From: an uncultured beta proteobacterium
GTDB lineage: Bacteria; Pseudomonadota; Gammaproteobacteria; Burkholderiales; SG8-39
Direction of reading: 5' to 3'
Assembly: GCA_902826155.1 (NCBI GenBank)
Contig: CADEDU010000122.1
Span: 1 to 15,797 of the forward strand
DNA length: 15,797 nt
A program made the position numbers and the translations under genes. Below, piece by piece: positions 1 through 6,184 of the stretch. Positions within the stretch are counted from its first letter, which is position 1, and each line of letters begins with the position of its first letter. The notes under the pieces were generated by a model, which was not told where the DNA came from, did no database searches, and worked only from the letters and a program-made list of their open reading frames with translations.

Positions 1-375
1 GTGCAAGCGCGAGCGTGATCGATGAATACATGGCTGGATTTGGTGGCTGGACGTGGTTGGACGGAGCGAGTGATCGGAAATCAGGTCGAAATTGGGATCG
101 AAAATGGGCGGTGTTCTTGGCCTGCGGCCGAAGCTGCCGATTGCGGTGCGTCCGACTTGCCGGGCGATGCTGTGCTAGTGCTATGAAAAAGCTATAGCAA
201 CTTAGTTGCGTAAGCGATGCTATCGCAACACAGGAATAAAGGAAACTCGGTTGCAATAGCGTGCGGGGTGCGGTGTCCGCGGCGGATCACCGCGGGTCGT
301 GCTTCGGTTGGCGCACGGCAGGCCAGCGCTGCGATCGTCCCGCCACTTGAACGGGGCGGGCGCGCACAGGGCGCA
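1..375. other. Gene-free left end, with nested inverted repeats
   Basis: I see no convincing gene here. The only open frame, at 15-197 on the plus strand, gives a Trp/Arg/Cys-rich peptide that resembles no family and has no ribosome-binding site. The stretch 186-229 is less GC-rich than its surroundings. It holds GCAAC-TTA-GTTGC (197-209), GCGAT-GCT-ATCGC (214-226) and GTTGCG...CGCAAC (205-229). The outer pairs compete for the same GTTGC. Read on the minus strand, the 197-209 hairpin is followed after 6 nt by five T residues (186-190). It could therefore end the hslO transcript, but the stem is only 5 bp. Confidence 0.4.
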
Positions 376-1233
376 TCAGTGCGATACGCGCGCGTCGGGC
401 TGGTCGAACAGGTCGGCGACTTCCGCCGCGCCGAACCGGTATTCGTGATTGCACATCTCGTTGCGGATGAGCACCTCGCCCTGCTCGGCCAGGATCGACT
501 CGACCTCCTCACGGCCCAGCCCGCGCAGCATGTTCTTCACGCGCTCGACGTCGTGGGGGCAGTGGTACTCGATGCGATCGAGCGGAAACACGCGCAGCAG
601 CTCTTCGTGAAACAGCCGCACCAGCACGTTGCTCGCCGATAGGCGTGCCGCTTCATCCAGCCGCAGGGTCGCCGCCAGCTGGGTGATGCGATTCCAGCCG
701 TCGGGGTCGCGGGCATCGGCCCCGGGCAGTTTCTCCAGCAACAGACCGCACAGGGCGTGATCGCCCGCGTGCAGTTGCAGGAACGAGAGCGTCTGCTCCG
801 ACTGCGACAGGTAATGCTGGAACACCTCAGCGAGCGTGTCGCCTTGCAGCGGCACCACGCTCTGGTAGATCTGACCCGAGCGTGCGTCGTCGAGCGTGAG
901 CGCCAGGCGTCCGTCACCGAACAACTCGCGCAGGTTGCCTTGCGCGCCGGGCGCTGCAGTGGCCATACCGCGAATTCTCAGCTCGGCGTCGCAGTCGGCC
1001 ACCAGCAATGACACCGGCCCGTTGCCGCGTACCTGCACGGTGATGCGGTGCTCTCCCTTGCGATGGGCGCCGAGCAGCACGCTCACCGCCACGGTCTCGC
1101 CCAGCAACGCGACGATGTTGGGCGCGTAGTTTCGACCGGCGAGCATCGCGCGCCACGACTCGCCGAGCACGACCAGCCGCCCGCGCACGTCGAGCTGCTC
1201 GAACAAGAACCGCTGCGCGTAATCGAGCGCCAC
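376..1233 (-). CDS. hslO: Hsp33 redox-regulated chaperone, variant zinc site
   Basis: This is a 285-residue cytoplasmic Hsp33. The family is a holdase activated by oxidation, which releases zinc from a C-terminal four-cysteine centre and unfolds the linker. The N-terminal domain is typical (QRFLFEQLDVRGR near residue 7, SWRAML near 26), and so is the end (EVESILAEQGEV, 243-254). The length is normal for the family. The zinc site is unusual. Aligned by spacing to E. coli C232-x-C234 and C265-x-x-C268, this protein has C225-x-H227 and N258-x-x-C261, with H263 next to the last Cys. Only two of the four cysteines remain, giving a C-x-H...C-x-H pattern. It starts with GTG, 3 bp after the stop of the reductase gene, so it is probably the third gene of a minus-strand operon. 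Family assignment is secure; redox switching by the usual two disulfides is doubtful. Confidence 0.95.
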   Translation of the reverse strand: MALDYAQRFLFEQLDVRGRLVVLGESWRAMLAGRNYAPNIVALLGETVAVSVLLGAHRKGEHRITVQVRGNGPVSLLVADCDAELRIRGMATAAPGAQGNLRELFGDGRLALTLDDARSGQIYQSVVPLQGDTLAEVFQHYLSQSEQTLSFLQLHAGDHALCGLLLEKLPGADARDPDGWNRITQLAATLRLDEAARLSASNVLVRLFHEELLRVFPLDRIEYHCPHDVERVKNMLRGLGREEVESILAEQGEVLIRNEMCNHEYRFGAAEVADLFDQPDARVSH

Positions 1234-1236
1234 GCT

Positions 1237-1860
1237 CTACCTTCGCAGCAGACCGAACGCGATGTTGCGGCCGAGCTTCTGCGTGATGGCGAGACGGATC
1301 CATACCAGCGCCGCCGGTTCGAGATAGCGCGCGGTCAAGAGCGGGCCGAGGTCCAGCGGCTCGAAGCCGATGTCGCTCGCCAGCCGGGCGGCCACCTGCT
1401 TGGCCTGATCGTCATCGCCGGCGTAGACCATCGCGGCCTTGCGATCACCGTAGCGCGGATCGACCATATTGTCGTAACCGGTGGTGTTGAAGATCTTCAC
1501 CACCTTCGCGCTCGGCGCCCACGCCTGCACCTGCTCGCCACCCGAGGTGTTGTGGCCGACCGCCAGCGCGTAGGTCGGCGTGAGCGGGTTGGTCGCGTCC
1601 AGCAGGGGTTTGCCGTGATAGTCGCCGGCCGCGCGCACGGCTTCCTCGGTGCCGGGCCACGGTGTGGCGAGCAACGCCGCGTCGCCCCAGGCCACGGCGT
1701 CGGCGATGCTCATGGCGCGTGCGCCCGTCGCGGTGAGCGCCTTGCGCACCTTGTCGCTCGAGGGGTTGCGCGCCCCGAACACGATTTCATGGCCGGCCTT
1801 GATCCAGCCTTGGGCAAGCGCCGAGCCGACGACGCCCGCGCCGATGATGGCGATCTTCAT
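1237..1860 (-). CDS. NADPH-dependent F420 reductase-like dinucleotide-binding protein
   Basis: This 207-residue protein belongs to the F420-dependent NADP oxidoreductase family (NADP_oxidored-type Rossmann fold). It opens with a Rossmann glycine motif, G7-A-G9-V-V-G12, at the very N-terminus. The second strand ends in G-A-R31-N-P, where the Arg suits NADP phosphate. The family features DATNPL (near 88), SGGEQ (near 106) and VVKIFNTTG (near 120) are present. Proteobacterial members usually sit in genomes without F420, so the natural acceptor is unknown. The ATG at 1860 is chosen because it overlaps the upstream thioesterase stop as ATGA, which suggests translational coupling. The frame stays open far upstream, but that part lies antisense to the SDR and out of frame with the thioesterase. 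It is soluble, with no signal peptide. Confidence 0.85.
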   Translation of the reverse strand: MKIAIIGAGVVGSALAQGWIKAGHEIVFGARNPSSDKVRKALTATGARAMSIADAVAWGDAALLATPWPGTEEAVRAAGDYHGKPLLDATNPLTPTYALAVGHNTSGGEQVQAWAPSAKVVKIFNTTGYDNMVDPRYGDRKAAMVYAGDDDQAKQVAARLASDIGFEPLDLGPLLTARYLEPAALVWIRLAITQKLGRNIAFGLLRR

Positions 1861-2291
1861 GATCTGTTCTCCGGACTGACGACTTTGACCGTGGCCGACG
1901 CGGTGGCAACGATGACGCCGTCGGCGCGTTTCAGGCGTGCTTCGAGAAAACCGATCGTCCTGCCGATGCGCACCGGCCACGCTTCGCAGAGGTACTCGCC
2001 GCCAGGTGCTGCATCGAGAAAACTGGTCTTGATTTCGAGCGTCGGCACGCGCGCACCCGGTGGTACGGCATTCAACGCGGCCGCGGTGAGGCCCATGTCG
2101 AGCATGGCGGTTTGAATGCCACCAAGCACGACGTCGACGCCGTTGATCGTTTCGGGGCCGGCGAGCATCGCGCAGCGCGTGAAGCCGGTGGCGCGATCGC
2201 AGTCGAGTTGGCGATAAGCCAGTGCCCGCGCGACCGCCGAGTTCTCGAAGCGTGCGATGGCCGGGTTGTCGGATTCGGAGCTGTCTGTCAT
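1857..2291 (-). CDS. PaaI-family hotdog-fold thioesterase
   Basis: This protein of about 144 residues has the PaaI/4HBT hotdog pattern. A GGIQTAMLDMG segment, which forms the central helix, is followed by P-T-L-E-I-K-T-S-F-L and the closing strands with RTIGFLEARL. Enzymes of this family hydrolyse acyl- or aryl-CoA thioesters, often releasing CoA from dead-end aromatic or short-chain intermediates. The segment GGIQTAMLD matches the usual position of the catalytic Asp or Glu. The ATG at 2291 is preferred over an in-frame TTG at 2309, although neither has a clear ribosome-binding site. It is the first gene of the minus-strand group and is divergent from the SDR. A thioesterase beside an acid-activating enzyme fits CoA- or AMP-ester metabolism, but the exact substrate cannot be read from the sequence. 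Confidence 0.85.
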   Translation of the reverse strand: MTDSSESDNPAIARFENSAVARALAYRQLDCDRATGFTRCAMLAGPETINGVDVVLGGIQTAMLDMGLTAAALNAVPPGARVPTLEIKTSFLDAAPGGEYLCEAWPVRIGRTIGFLEARLKRADGVIVATASATVKVVSPENRS

Positions 2292-2362
2292 GCGGGCGAG
2301 GGTAGCCAATTGATGCGGCGGCTGTCCATCGGGCTGCTAGCATTGCGGCTTCGATCGACACC

Positions 2363-2376
2363 GGAGTACTCCCTTG
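2363..2376 (+). promoter_or_regulatory. Ribosome-binding site that sets a TTG start
   Basis: GGAG at 2363-2366 lies 7 nt before the TTG at 2374-2376. It supports TTG as the SDR start, giving a protein that begins just before the first Rossmann strand. The 82-bp gap back to the thioesterase start (2292-2373) must hold both divergent promoters, but I see no good -35/-10 pair in it. Confidence 0.6.
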
Positions 2377-3132
2377 AGCAGCAGCAAAGCCGCCCTCGTG
2401 ACCGGCGCGGCGACGGGCATCGGCCACAGCGCGGTGATGGCGCTGGCGCGTGCCGGCTACGACGTCGCAATCAACTACGCCTCCAGCGAGAAAGCCGCGC
2501 GTGAAACCGCCGAACAGGCCGCCAAGCTGGGCGTGCGCACACTGCTCATCAAGTGCGACGTGAGCGACGAGTCCGGCGTGCGCGCCATGATCAAGCAGGT
2601 TGAGAGCGCGTTCGGCCGGCTCGACGTGCTGATCAACAACGCGGGCACGACGGCCGCCTGGAAGCCGAAGGATCTCGAGACGCTGTCGCTCGACGAGTGG
2701 GATCGCGTGTTCGCCGTGAACGTGCGCGGGCTGTTCCAGGTGACGCGCGCGGCGGTGCCGTTGCTCAAGCAGTCGCACGGCTGCATCGTCAACACCGCTT
2801 CGATCGTGGGTCTGCGCCCGGGCCCGCAGCCGCTTCCTTACGCGGCGAGCAAAGCGGCGGTGGTCAACCTCACCAAGACGCTTGCCTGGAACCTCGGTCC
2901 GGAGATCCGCGTCAACGCGGTGGCGCCTGGCTGGATGGAGGGCGACTGGATGAAGCGCATGCTCAAGGACAAGTACGACGATCTGATGGGCAAGCGCGCC
3001 AAGGGCACGCCGTTGCGACGGGTGGTCACCGCCGATGACGTCGCCGAGACGATGATGACCCTGGTGCAAGCCAACCGCTTCGTTACCGGCGAGATCATCG
3101 TCATCGATGGTGGGTTTACCAGTTCTACTTAG
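2374..3132 (+). CDS. Classical SDR oxidoreductase, FabG-like
   Basis: This 252-residue short-chain dehydrogenase/reductase has every classical SDR landmark. The cofactor motif is T10-G-A-A-T-G-I-G17, followed by N88-N-A-G, structural N116, and the catalytic S143, Y156 and K160 (YAASK). It ends in a typical G-x-x-x-x-x-D-G-G-F tail. Such enzymes use NAD(P)H to interconvert alcohols and ketones in the cytoplasm. It is FabG-like in length and pattern, but there is no acyl carrier protein or other fatty-acid gene nearby, so fatty-acid synthesis is not implied. It reads toward the aryl-acid ligase 95 bp downstream and may share its transcript. A role in the same aromatic or acyl pathway is inferred from position only. 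Confidence 0.92.
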   Translation: MSSSKAALVTGAATGIGHSAVMALARAGYDVAINYASSEKAARETAEQAAKLGVRTLLIKCDVSDESGVRAMIKQVESAFGRLDVLINNAGTTAAWKPKDLETLSLDEWDRVFAVNVRGLFQVTRAAVPLLKQSHGCIVNTASIVGLRPGPQPLPYAASKAAVVNLTKTLAWNLGPEIRVNAVAPGWMEGDWMKRMLKDKYDDLMGKRAKGTPLRRVVTADDVAETMMTLVQANRFVTGEIIVIDGGFTSST

Positions 3133-3143
3133 AGGGGTTCGAT

Positions 3144-3192
3144 GGTTCGACGGGCTCACCATGAACGGGTTTGTGGTGCTCCCCACGAACGG
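3144..3192. repeat. Intergenic repeat with two related half-units and a hairpin
   Basis: Two related units end in GAACGG. The first contains GCTCACCATGAACGG and ends at 3168. The second contains GCTCCCCACGAACGG and ends at 3192, with three differences. The second unit forms a hairpin from GTTTGTGG (3169-3176) and CCACGAAC (3183-3190) around a 6-nt loop, with one G-U pair. The core GGTTCGAC...GCTCACC..GAACGG resembles dispersed GTTCGAC/GAACGG elements that I recall from many proteobacterial genomes. It sits between the SDR stop and the ligase start, so it may act in the mRNA as a weak processing or attenuation site. It has no T-tract. Confidence 0.6.
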
Positions 3193-3227
3193 CATAAGAC
3201 GGCCGGCTTATTGATCAAGAGACTCGA

Positions 3228-4847
3228 ATGCTAGAAGGCGTTGTGCCATTTCCGCCTGAGTACGCCAGGCGTTATCGCGAGAAGGGCTACTGGCTCGACC
3301 GGTCGCTCGCCCAGGAATTCGACGCGGTGTTCAAGCGCTTCGCTCAGCGCGAGGCATTGATCGACGGTGATCGGCGTTACACCTACGCCGACATCGATCG
3401 CATCACCGACAACTTCGCGCTCAATCTGCTCGAACTTGGGCTGAAGCCGCTCGATCGCGTTGTGCCGACGCTGCCCAACTGCGCCGAGTTCGTGCTGCTC
3501 TATTTCGCGCTGCAGAAGATCAGCTGTATTCCGATCGCCGCGCTGGTGACGCATCGCTACGCCGAGATCAGCCAGTTCGTGCAACTGTCCGGCGCGGTGA
3601 TGTGCGTGTATCCGGAGACGCAGAGCGACTTCACGTTCGAACCGACCATCCAGCGCATTCGCGGCGAGAGCAAGACGCTGAAGTTCTGCGTGCCGTTGGG
3701 CAAGCTGCGCGAGCTGATCGACAAACCGGCGTCGTTGCCGCGCAGCCGCCTGGCCGAGATCGAGATCGATCCGACCGACCCGTGCATCTTCCAGCTCTCC
3801 GGCGGCACCACCGGTATTCCGAAACTGATCCCGCGTACGCACAACGACTACGCCTATAACTCCAAGACCGCCGCACCGGTGTGCGCGGTCACTGCCGATT
3901 CTGTGCTGGTACTGGCGTTGCCGATCGCGCACAACCTGCCGCTCGCGTGCCCCGGCATCCAGGGCTACTTCTTCAACGGCGGCAAGGTCGTGCTTTCGGC
4001 CACGACGCGACCCGAGCACCTGTTCGAGCTGATCCACAAGCATCGCGGCACGCATCTGAAAGTGGTGCCGGCGCTGCTGATCCGGCTGATCAATGATCCG
4101 GCGATCGGCCGCTACGATCTTTCCTCGCTCAAGCTCATCCAGAGCGGCGGACAGCGCATGCAGCCTGAAGTGCGGCTGCGCACCCACGAGCTGATTCCCT
4201 CGTGCTTCGTGCAGGAGAATTTCGGCATGTCGGAGGGCACGCTGTTCTTCGTGCGCCTGGACGACCCCACCGAGGTGAAGCTCGAGACCTGTGGGCGGCC
4301 GATCTGCGTCGACGACGAAGTGAGGCTGGTCGACGATGACGGCCGCGAGGTCGCTGCGGGTGAAGTGGGTGAACTCATCTGCCGCGGGCCGTACACGTTG
4401 CGCGGCTACTTCGGGGTGCCCGAGTACAACGCCAAGCAGTTCACCACCGAAGGCTTCTACTGCAGTGGCGATCTGATGCGCCTGCATTCGTCGGGCAACT
4501 ACGTGGTGGAAGGGCGCAAGAAGGATCTGATCAATCGCGGTGGTGAGAAGATCAGCGCCGAGGAGATCGAGAACCTCATCCTCGGACACCCGGCGGTGCA
4601 GAACGTGGCCTGCGTGCCGATGCCCGATGCGATGCTGGGCGAGAAGATGTGCGCGTGCGTGGTGCTCAAGCGCGGCAAGTCGCTCGATCTGGCCGGGTTG
4701 CTCGAGTTCCTGCGCGACAAGGAGATCGCGAAGTTCAAACTCCCCGAGCGCATGGAGGTGTTCGACGATTTTCCGGTGTCGACGTTCGGCAAGGTGTCCA
4801 AGAAGTCGTTGGTTGAAACCGTTTCCAAGCGAGTCGCCTCATCATGA
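3228..4847 (+). CDS. Aryl-acid adenylating enzyme, EntE/DhbE family, salicylate-type pocket
   Basis: This 539-residue enzyme of the ANL superfamily is close to the EntE/DhbE/YbtE group throughout. The N-terminus (EYARRYREKGYW, 11-22) and the P-loop (S191-G-G-T-T-G-I-P-K199, then LIPRTHNDY) match. The hinge region lies near GRKKDLINRGGEKI (429-442), and the late catalytic Lys is K522 in GKVSKK. These enzymes activate a hydroxybenzoate with ATP to an acyl-AMP and pass it to a carrier protein or CoA. Pocket positions corresponding to DhbE N235, S240 and V337 are N236, C241 and L339. As I recall, Cys and Leu at the last two mark salicylate rather than 2,3-dihydroxybenzoate. No siderophore NRPS or aryl carrier gene is visible, so a catabolic salicyl-AMP or salicyl-CoA role is possible. 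The stop overlaps the next start as ATGA. Confidence 0.9.
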   Translation: MLEGVVPFPPEYARRYREKGYWLDRSLAQEFDAVFKRFAQREALIDGDRRYTYADIDRITDNFALNLLELGLKPLDRVVPTLPNCAEFVLLYFALQKISCIPIAALVTHRYAEISQFVQLSGAVMCVYPETQSDFTFEPTIQRIRGESKTLKFCVPLGKLRELIDKPASLPRSRLAEIEIDPTDPCIFQLSGGTTGIPKLIPRTHNDYAYNSKTAAPVCAVTADSVLVLALPIAHNLPLACPGIQGYFFNGGKVVLSATTRPEHLFELIHKHRGTHLKVVPALLIRLINDPAIGRYDLSSLKLIQSGGQRMQPEVRLRTHELIPSCFVQENFGMSEGTLFFVRLDDPTEVKLETCGRPICVDDEVRLVDDDGREVAAGEVGELICRGPYTLRGYFGVPEYNAKQFTTEGFYCSGDLMRLHSSGNYVVEGRKKDLINRGGEKISAEEIENLILGHPAVQNVACVPMPDAMLGEKMCACVVLKRGKSLDLAGLLEFLRDKEIAKFKLPERMEVFDDFPVSTFGKVSKKSLVETVSKRVASS

Positions 4848-5686
4848 GAATCATCGATCTGCATTGCTATCCCGGCACCAAGGAATGGATCGCGTGCCAG
4901 GGCCCGTACGTCGCCGCGCTCGCCACCTACTGGAAGCGCGACTGGATCGGCAAGTCCGAAGACGACGTGTTGAAGGACTTCACCGAGGCCGGGGTCGAGG
5001 CATGCCTGGTGGCGCTCGATCTGGAGACCACGATCGCCACGGCGCCGGTGACCAACGAATACGTGCACGCGATGTGGAAGCGTCATCCCAAGCGCATCAT
5101 CCAGTGCTGGGGTGCGGTGGAGCCGGCCAAGGGCGAGATCGCCATCCAGCAGGTGCGCAAGGCGGTGAATGAGCTGGGCTTCATCGGCTTTCACTTCCAT
5201 CCGATCATGCAGCACTTCGCGGTGAACGATCAGCGCTACTACCCGCTGTTCGAGGAGATTAACGCGCTCGGCGCCGCGGTGATGATCGACGTGGGCACCA
5301 CCGGCATGGGCGCCGGGTTGCCCGGCGGACATGGCGCGAAGATCCGCCACGCACATCCCTCGTCGATCGACGAGCTGGCCGCCGACTTCCCGAACCTGAA
5401 GATCATCATGGCGCACCCGGGCTGGCCCTGGGTCGACGAAACCACCGCAGTGGCGCTGCACAAGGGCAACGTTTATTGGGAGATGTCGGGCTGGGCGCCG
5501 AAATACTTTCCCGGCAACCTCAAGGTCGACATGCGCGGTCGGCTGCAGGACAAGATCATGTTCGGCAGCGACTACCCGAGCATGCCGTACGCGCGCATCC
5601 TTAAAGAGTGGGGCGAGCTGGGCTACAAGGACGAGGTGATGGAGAAGATCTTCCACCAGAACGCCGAGCGCGTGCTGGGGCTCTGA
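4844..5686 (+). CDS. Amidohydrolase-2 family TIM-barrel protein with altered metal ligands
   Basis: This 280-residue protein is of the amidohydrolase_2 type, the group that includes ACMSD and gamma-resorcylate decarboxylase, which act on aromatic acids. Strand 1 reads I-I-D5-L-H7-C-Y9, where the usual second His of HxH is Tyr. GFHFHP (115-120) marks the next strand. The strand normally carrying a metal-binding His reads M-I-D149-V-G. The strand-6 His is H191 (AHPGWPW), and the strand-8 Asp is D243 (GSDYP). Two of the usual ligands are thus replaced by Tyr and Asp, and the protein may bind metal differently or not at all. Its ATG overlaps the ligase stop, so the two are probably made together, and its substrate may be the acid that the ligase uses or makes. 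Decarboxylase, hydrolase and lactonase are all possible. Confidence 0.85.
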   Translation: MRIIDLHCYPGTKEWIACQGPYVAALATYWKRDWIGKSEDDVLKDFTEAGVEACLVALDLETTIATAPVTNEYVHAMWKRHPKRIIQCWGAVEPAKGEIAIQQVRKAVNELGFIGFHFHPIMQHFAVNDQRYYPLFEEINALGAAVMIDVGTTGMGAGLPGGHGAKIRHAHPSSIDELAADFPNLKIIMAHPGWPWVDETTAVALHKGNVYWEMSGWAPKYFPGNLKVDMRGRLQDKIMFGSDYPSMPYARILKEWGELGYKDEVMEKIFHQNAERVLGL

Positions 5687-5713
5687 CTCCCGGTTCATCA
5701 CGACGGTGCCGCC

Positions 5714-6178
5714 ATGAAGGGCAAGCCGAAGGCTTCCAGTGAAGCGGGCCGACCCCGCAAGCAGGCAACCAAGACCAAACAGCGGCCACCACCAGCGCCG
5801 GAGTCGTTCTACGTTGCGCCCGATGGGTCTTCCCCCTCCGGCGTTTCATCCCGTCCCGCGTGGGGCGTGCTCGTGTATCTGGCGGGCGATGTGGCCGAGG
5901 GGCACGAGGCGATCCGCGCTGATCTCGCCGAGATCCTGAAGGCCGGTGCTTCCGATCAATTCCACATCGCGGTTCAGTACGACGGACCCGGCGGCGCCGA
6001 ACGTTATGTGTTGCCCGGTCGCGCCGCGGCGAAATCCGAACCGGTACAGCGACTGGGGCGAGTCGACAGCGGCAGTGCGAACGCGCTGCTCGATTTTCTG
6101 CGCTGGGGCATGGCGATCTGCGATACCGAACGGGTCGCGGTGATCTTCGGCAGTCCGGTCGCGATTGGGTTCGATTAA
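5714..6178 (+). CDS. N-terminal (light-chain) half of a clostripain-like C11 protease
   Basis: This 154-residue product has a basic, Pro-rich start (residues 1-30) and no signal peptide. It then enters the first strands of a C11 domain: WGVLVYLAGD (50-59), a helix, HIAVQYDG (84-91) and VAVIFG (141-146). In C11 proteases the strand equivalent to VAVIFG is followed at once by the catalytic His-Gly. Here GSPVAIGFD and TAA follow, and no His-Gly exists. The next codons continue in the same frame and encode the rest of the domain. It starts 27 bp after the amidohydrolase stop with no terminator between and no clear ribosome-binding site. It is either half of a two-chain protease, a truncated remnant, or part of one protein interrupted by a nonsense or sequencing error. 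Confidence 0.6.
   Translation: MKGKPKASSEAGRPRKQATKTKQRPPPAPESFYVAPDGSSPSGVSSRPAWGVLVYLAGDVAEGHEAIRADLAEILKAGASDQFHIAVQYDGPGGAERYVLPGRAAAKSEPVQRLGRVDSGSANALLDFLRWGMAICDTERVAVIFGSPVAIGFD
6176..6178 (+). other. In-frame TAA dividing the C11-CHAT-hydrolase reading frame
   Basis: The frames beginning at 5714 and 6185 are the same, and only this TAA and two codons (TCC TCG) separate them. Without it the gene would encode 1526 residues. The ATG at 6185 lies 6 nt after the stop with no good ribosome-binding site, so translation of the second part would need reinitiation, readthrough or correction of the sequence. Confidence 0.85.
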
Positions 6179-6184
6179 TCCTCG

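Noticed and set aside
15..197. 60-residue frame at the left end
   Set aside because: Its composition and lack of a ribosome-binding site do not support a gene.
1048..2115. 355-residue plus-strand frame over the reductase and hslO start
   Set aside because: It is antisense to two recognised genes and its sequence is a shadow.
1861..3195. Upstream extension of the reductase frame to a 652-residue protein
   Set aside because: The extra part is antisense to the SDR and out of frame with the thioesterase, has low-complexity shadow composition, and the ATGA junction at 1857-1860 gives a better start.
3231..4589. 452-residue minus-strand frame opposite the ligase
   Set aside because: It mirrors a strongly conserved EntE-like gene and has the His/Gln/Arg-rich composition typical of antisense frames in GC-rich DNA.
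4499..5701. 400-residue minus-strand frame opposite the ligase end and amidohydrolase
   Set aside because: It is a shadow of two recognised genes and shows no family resemblance.
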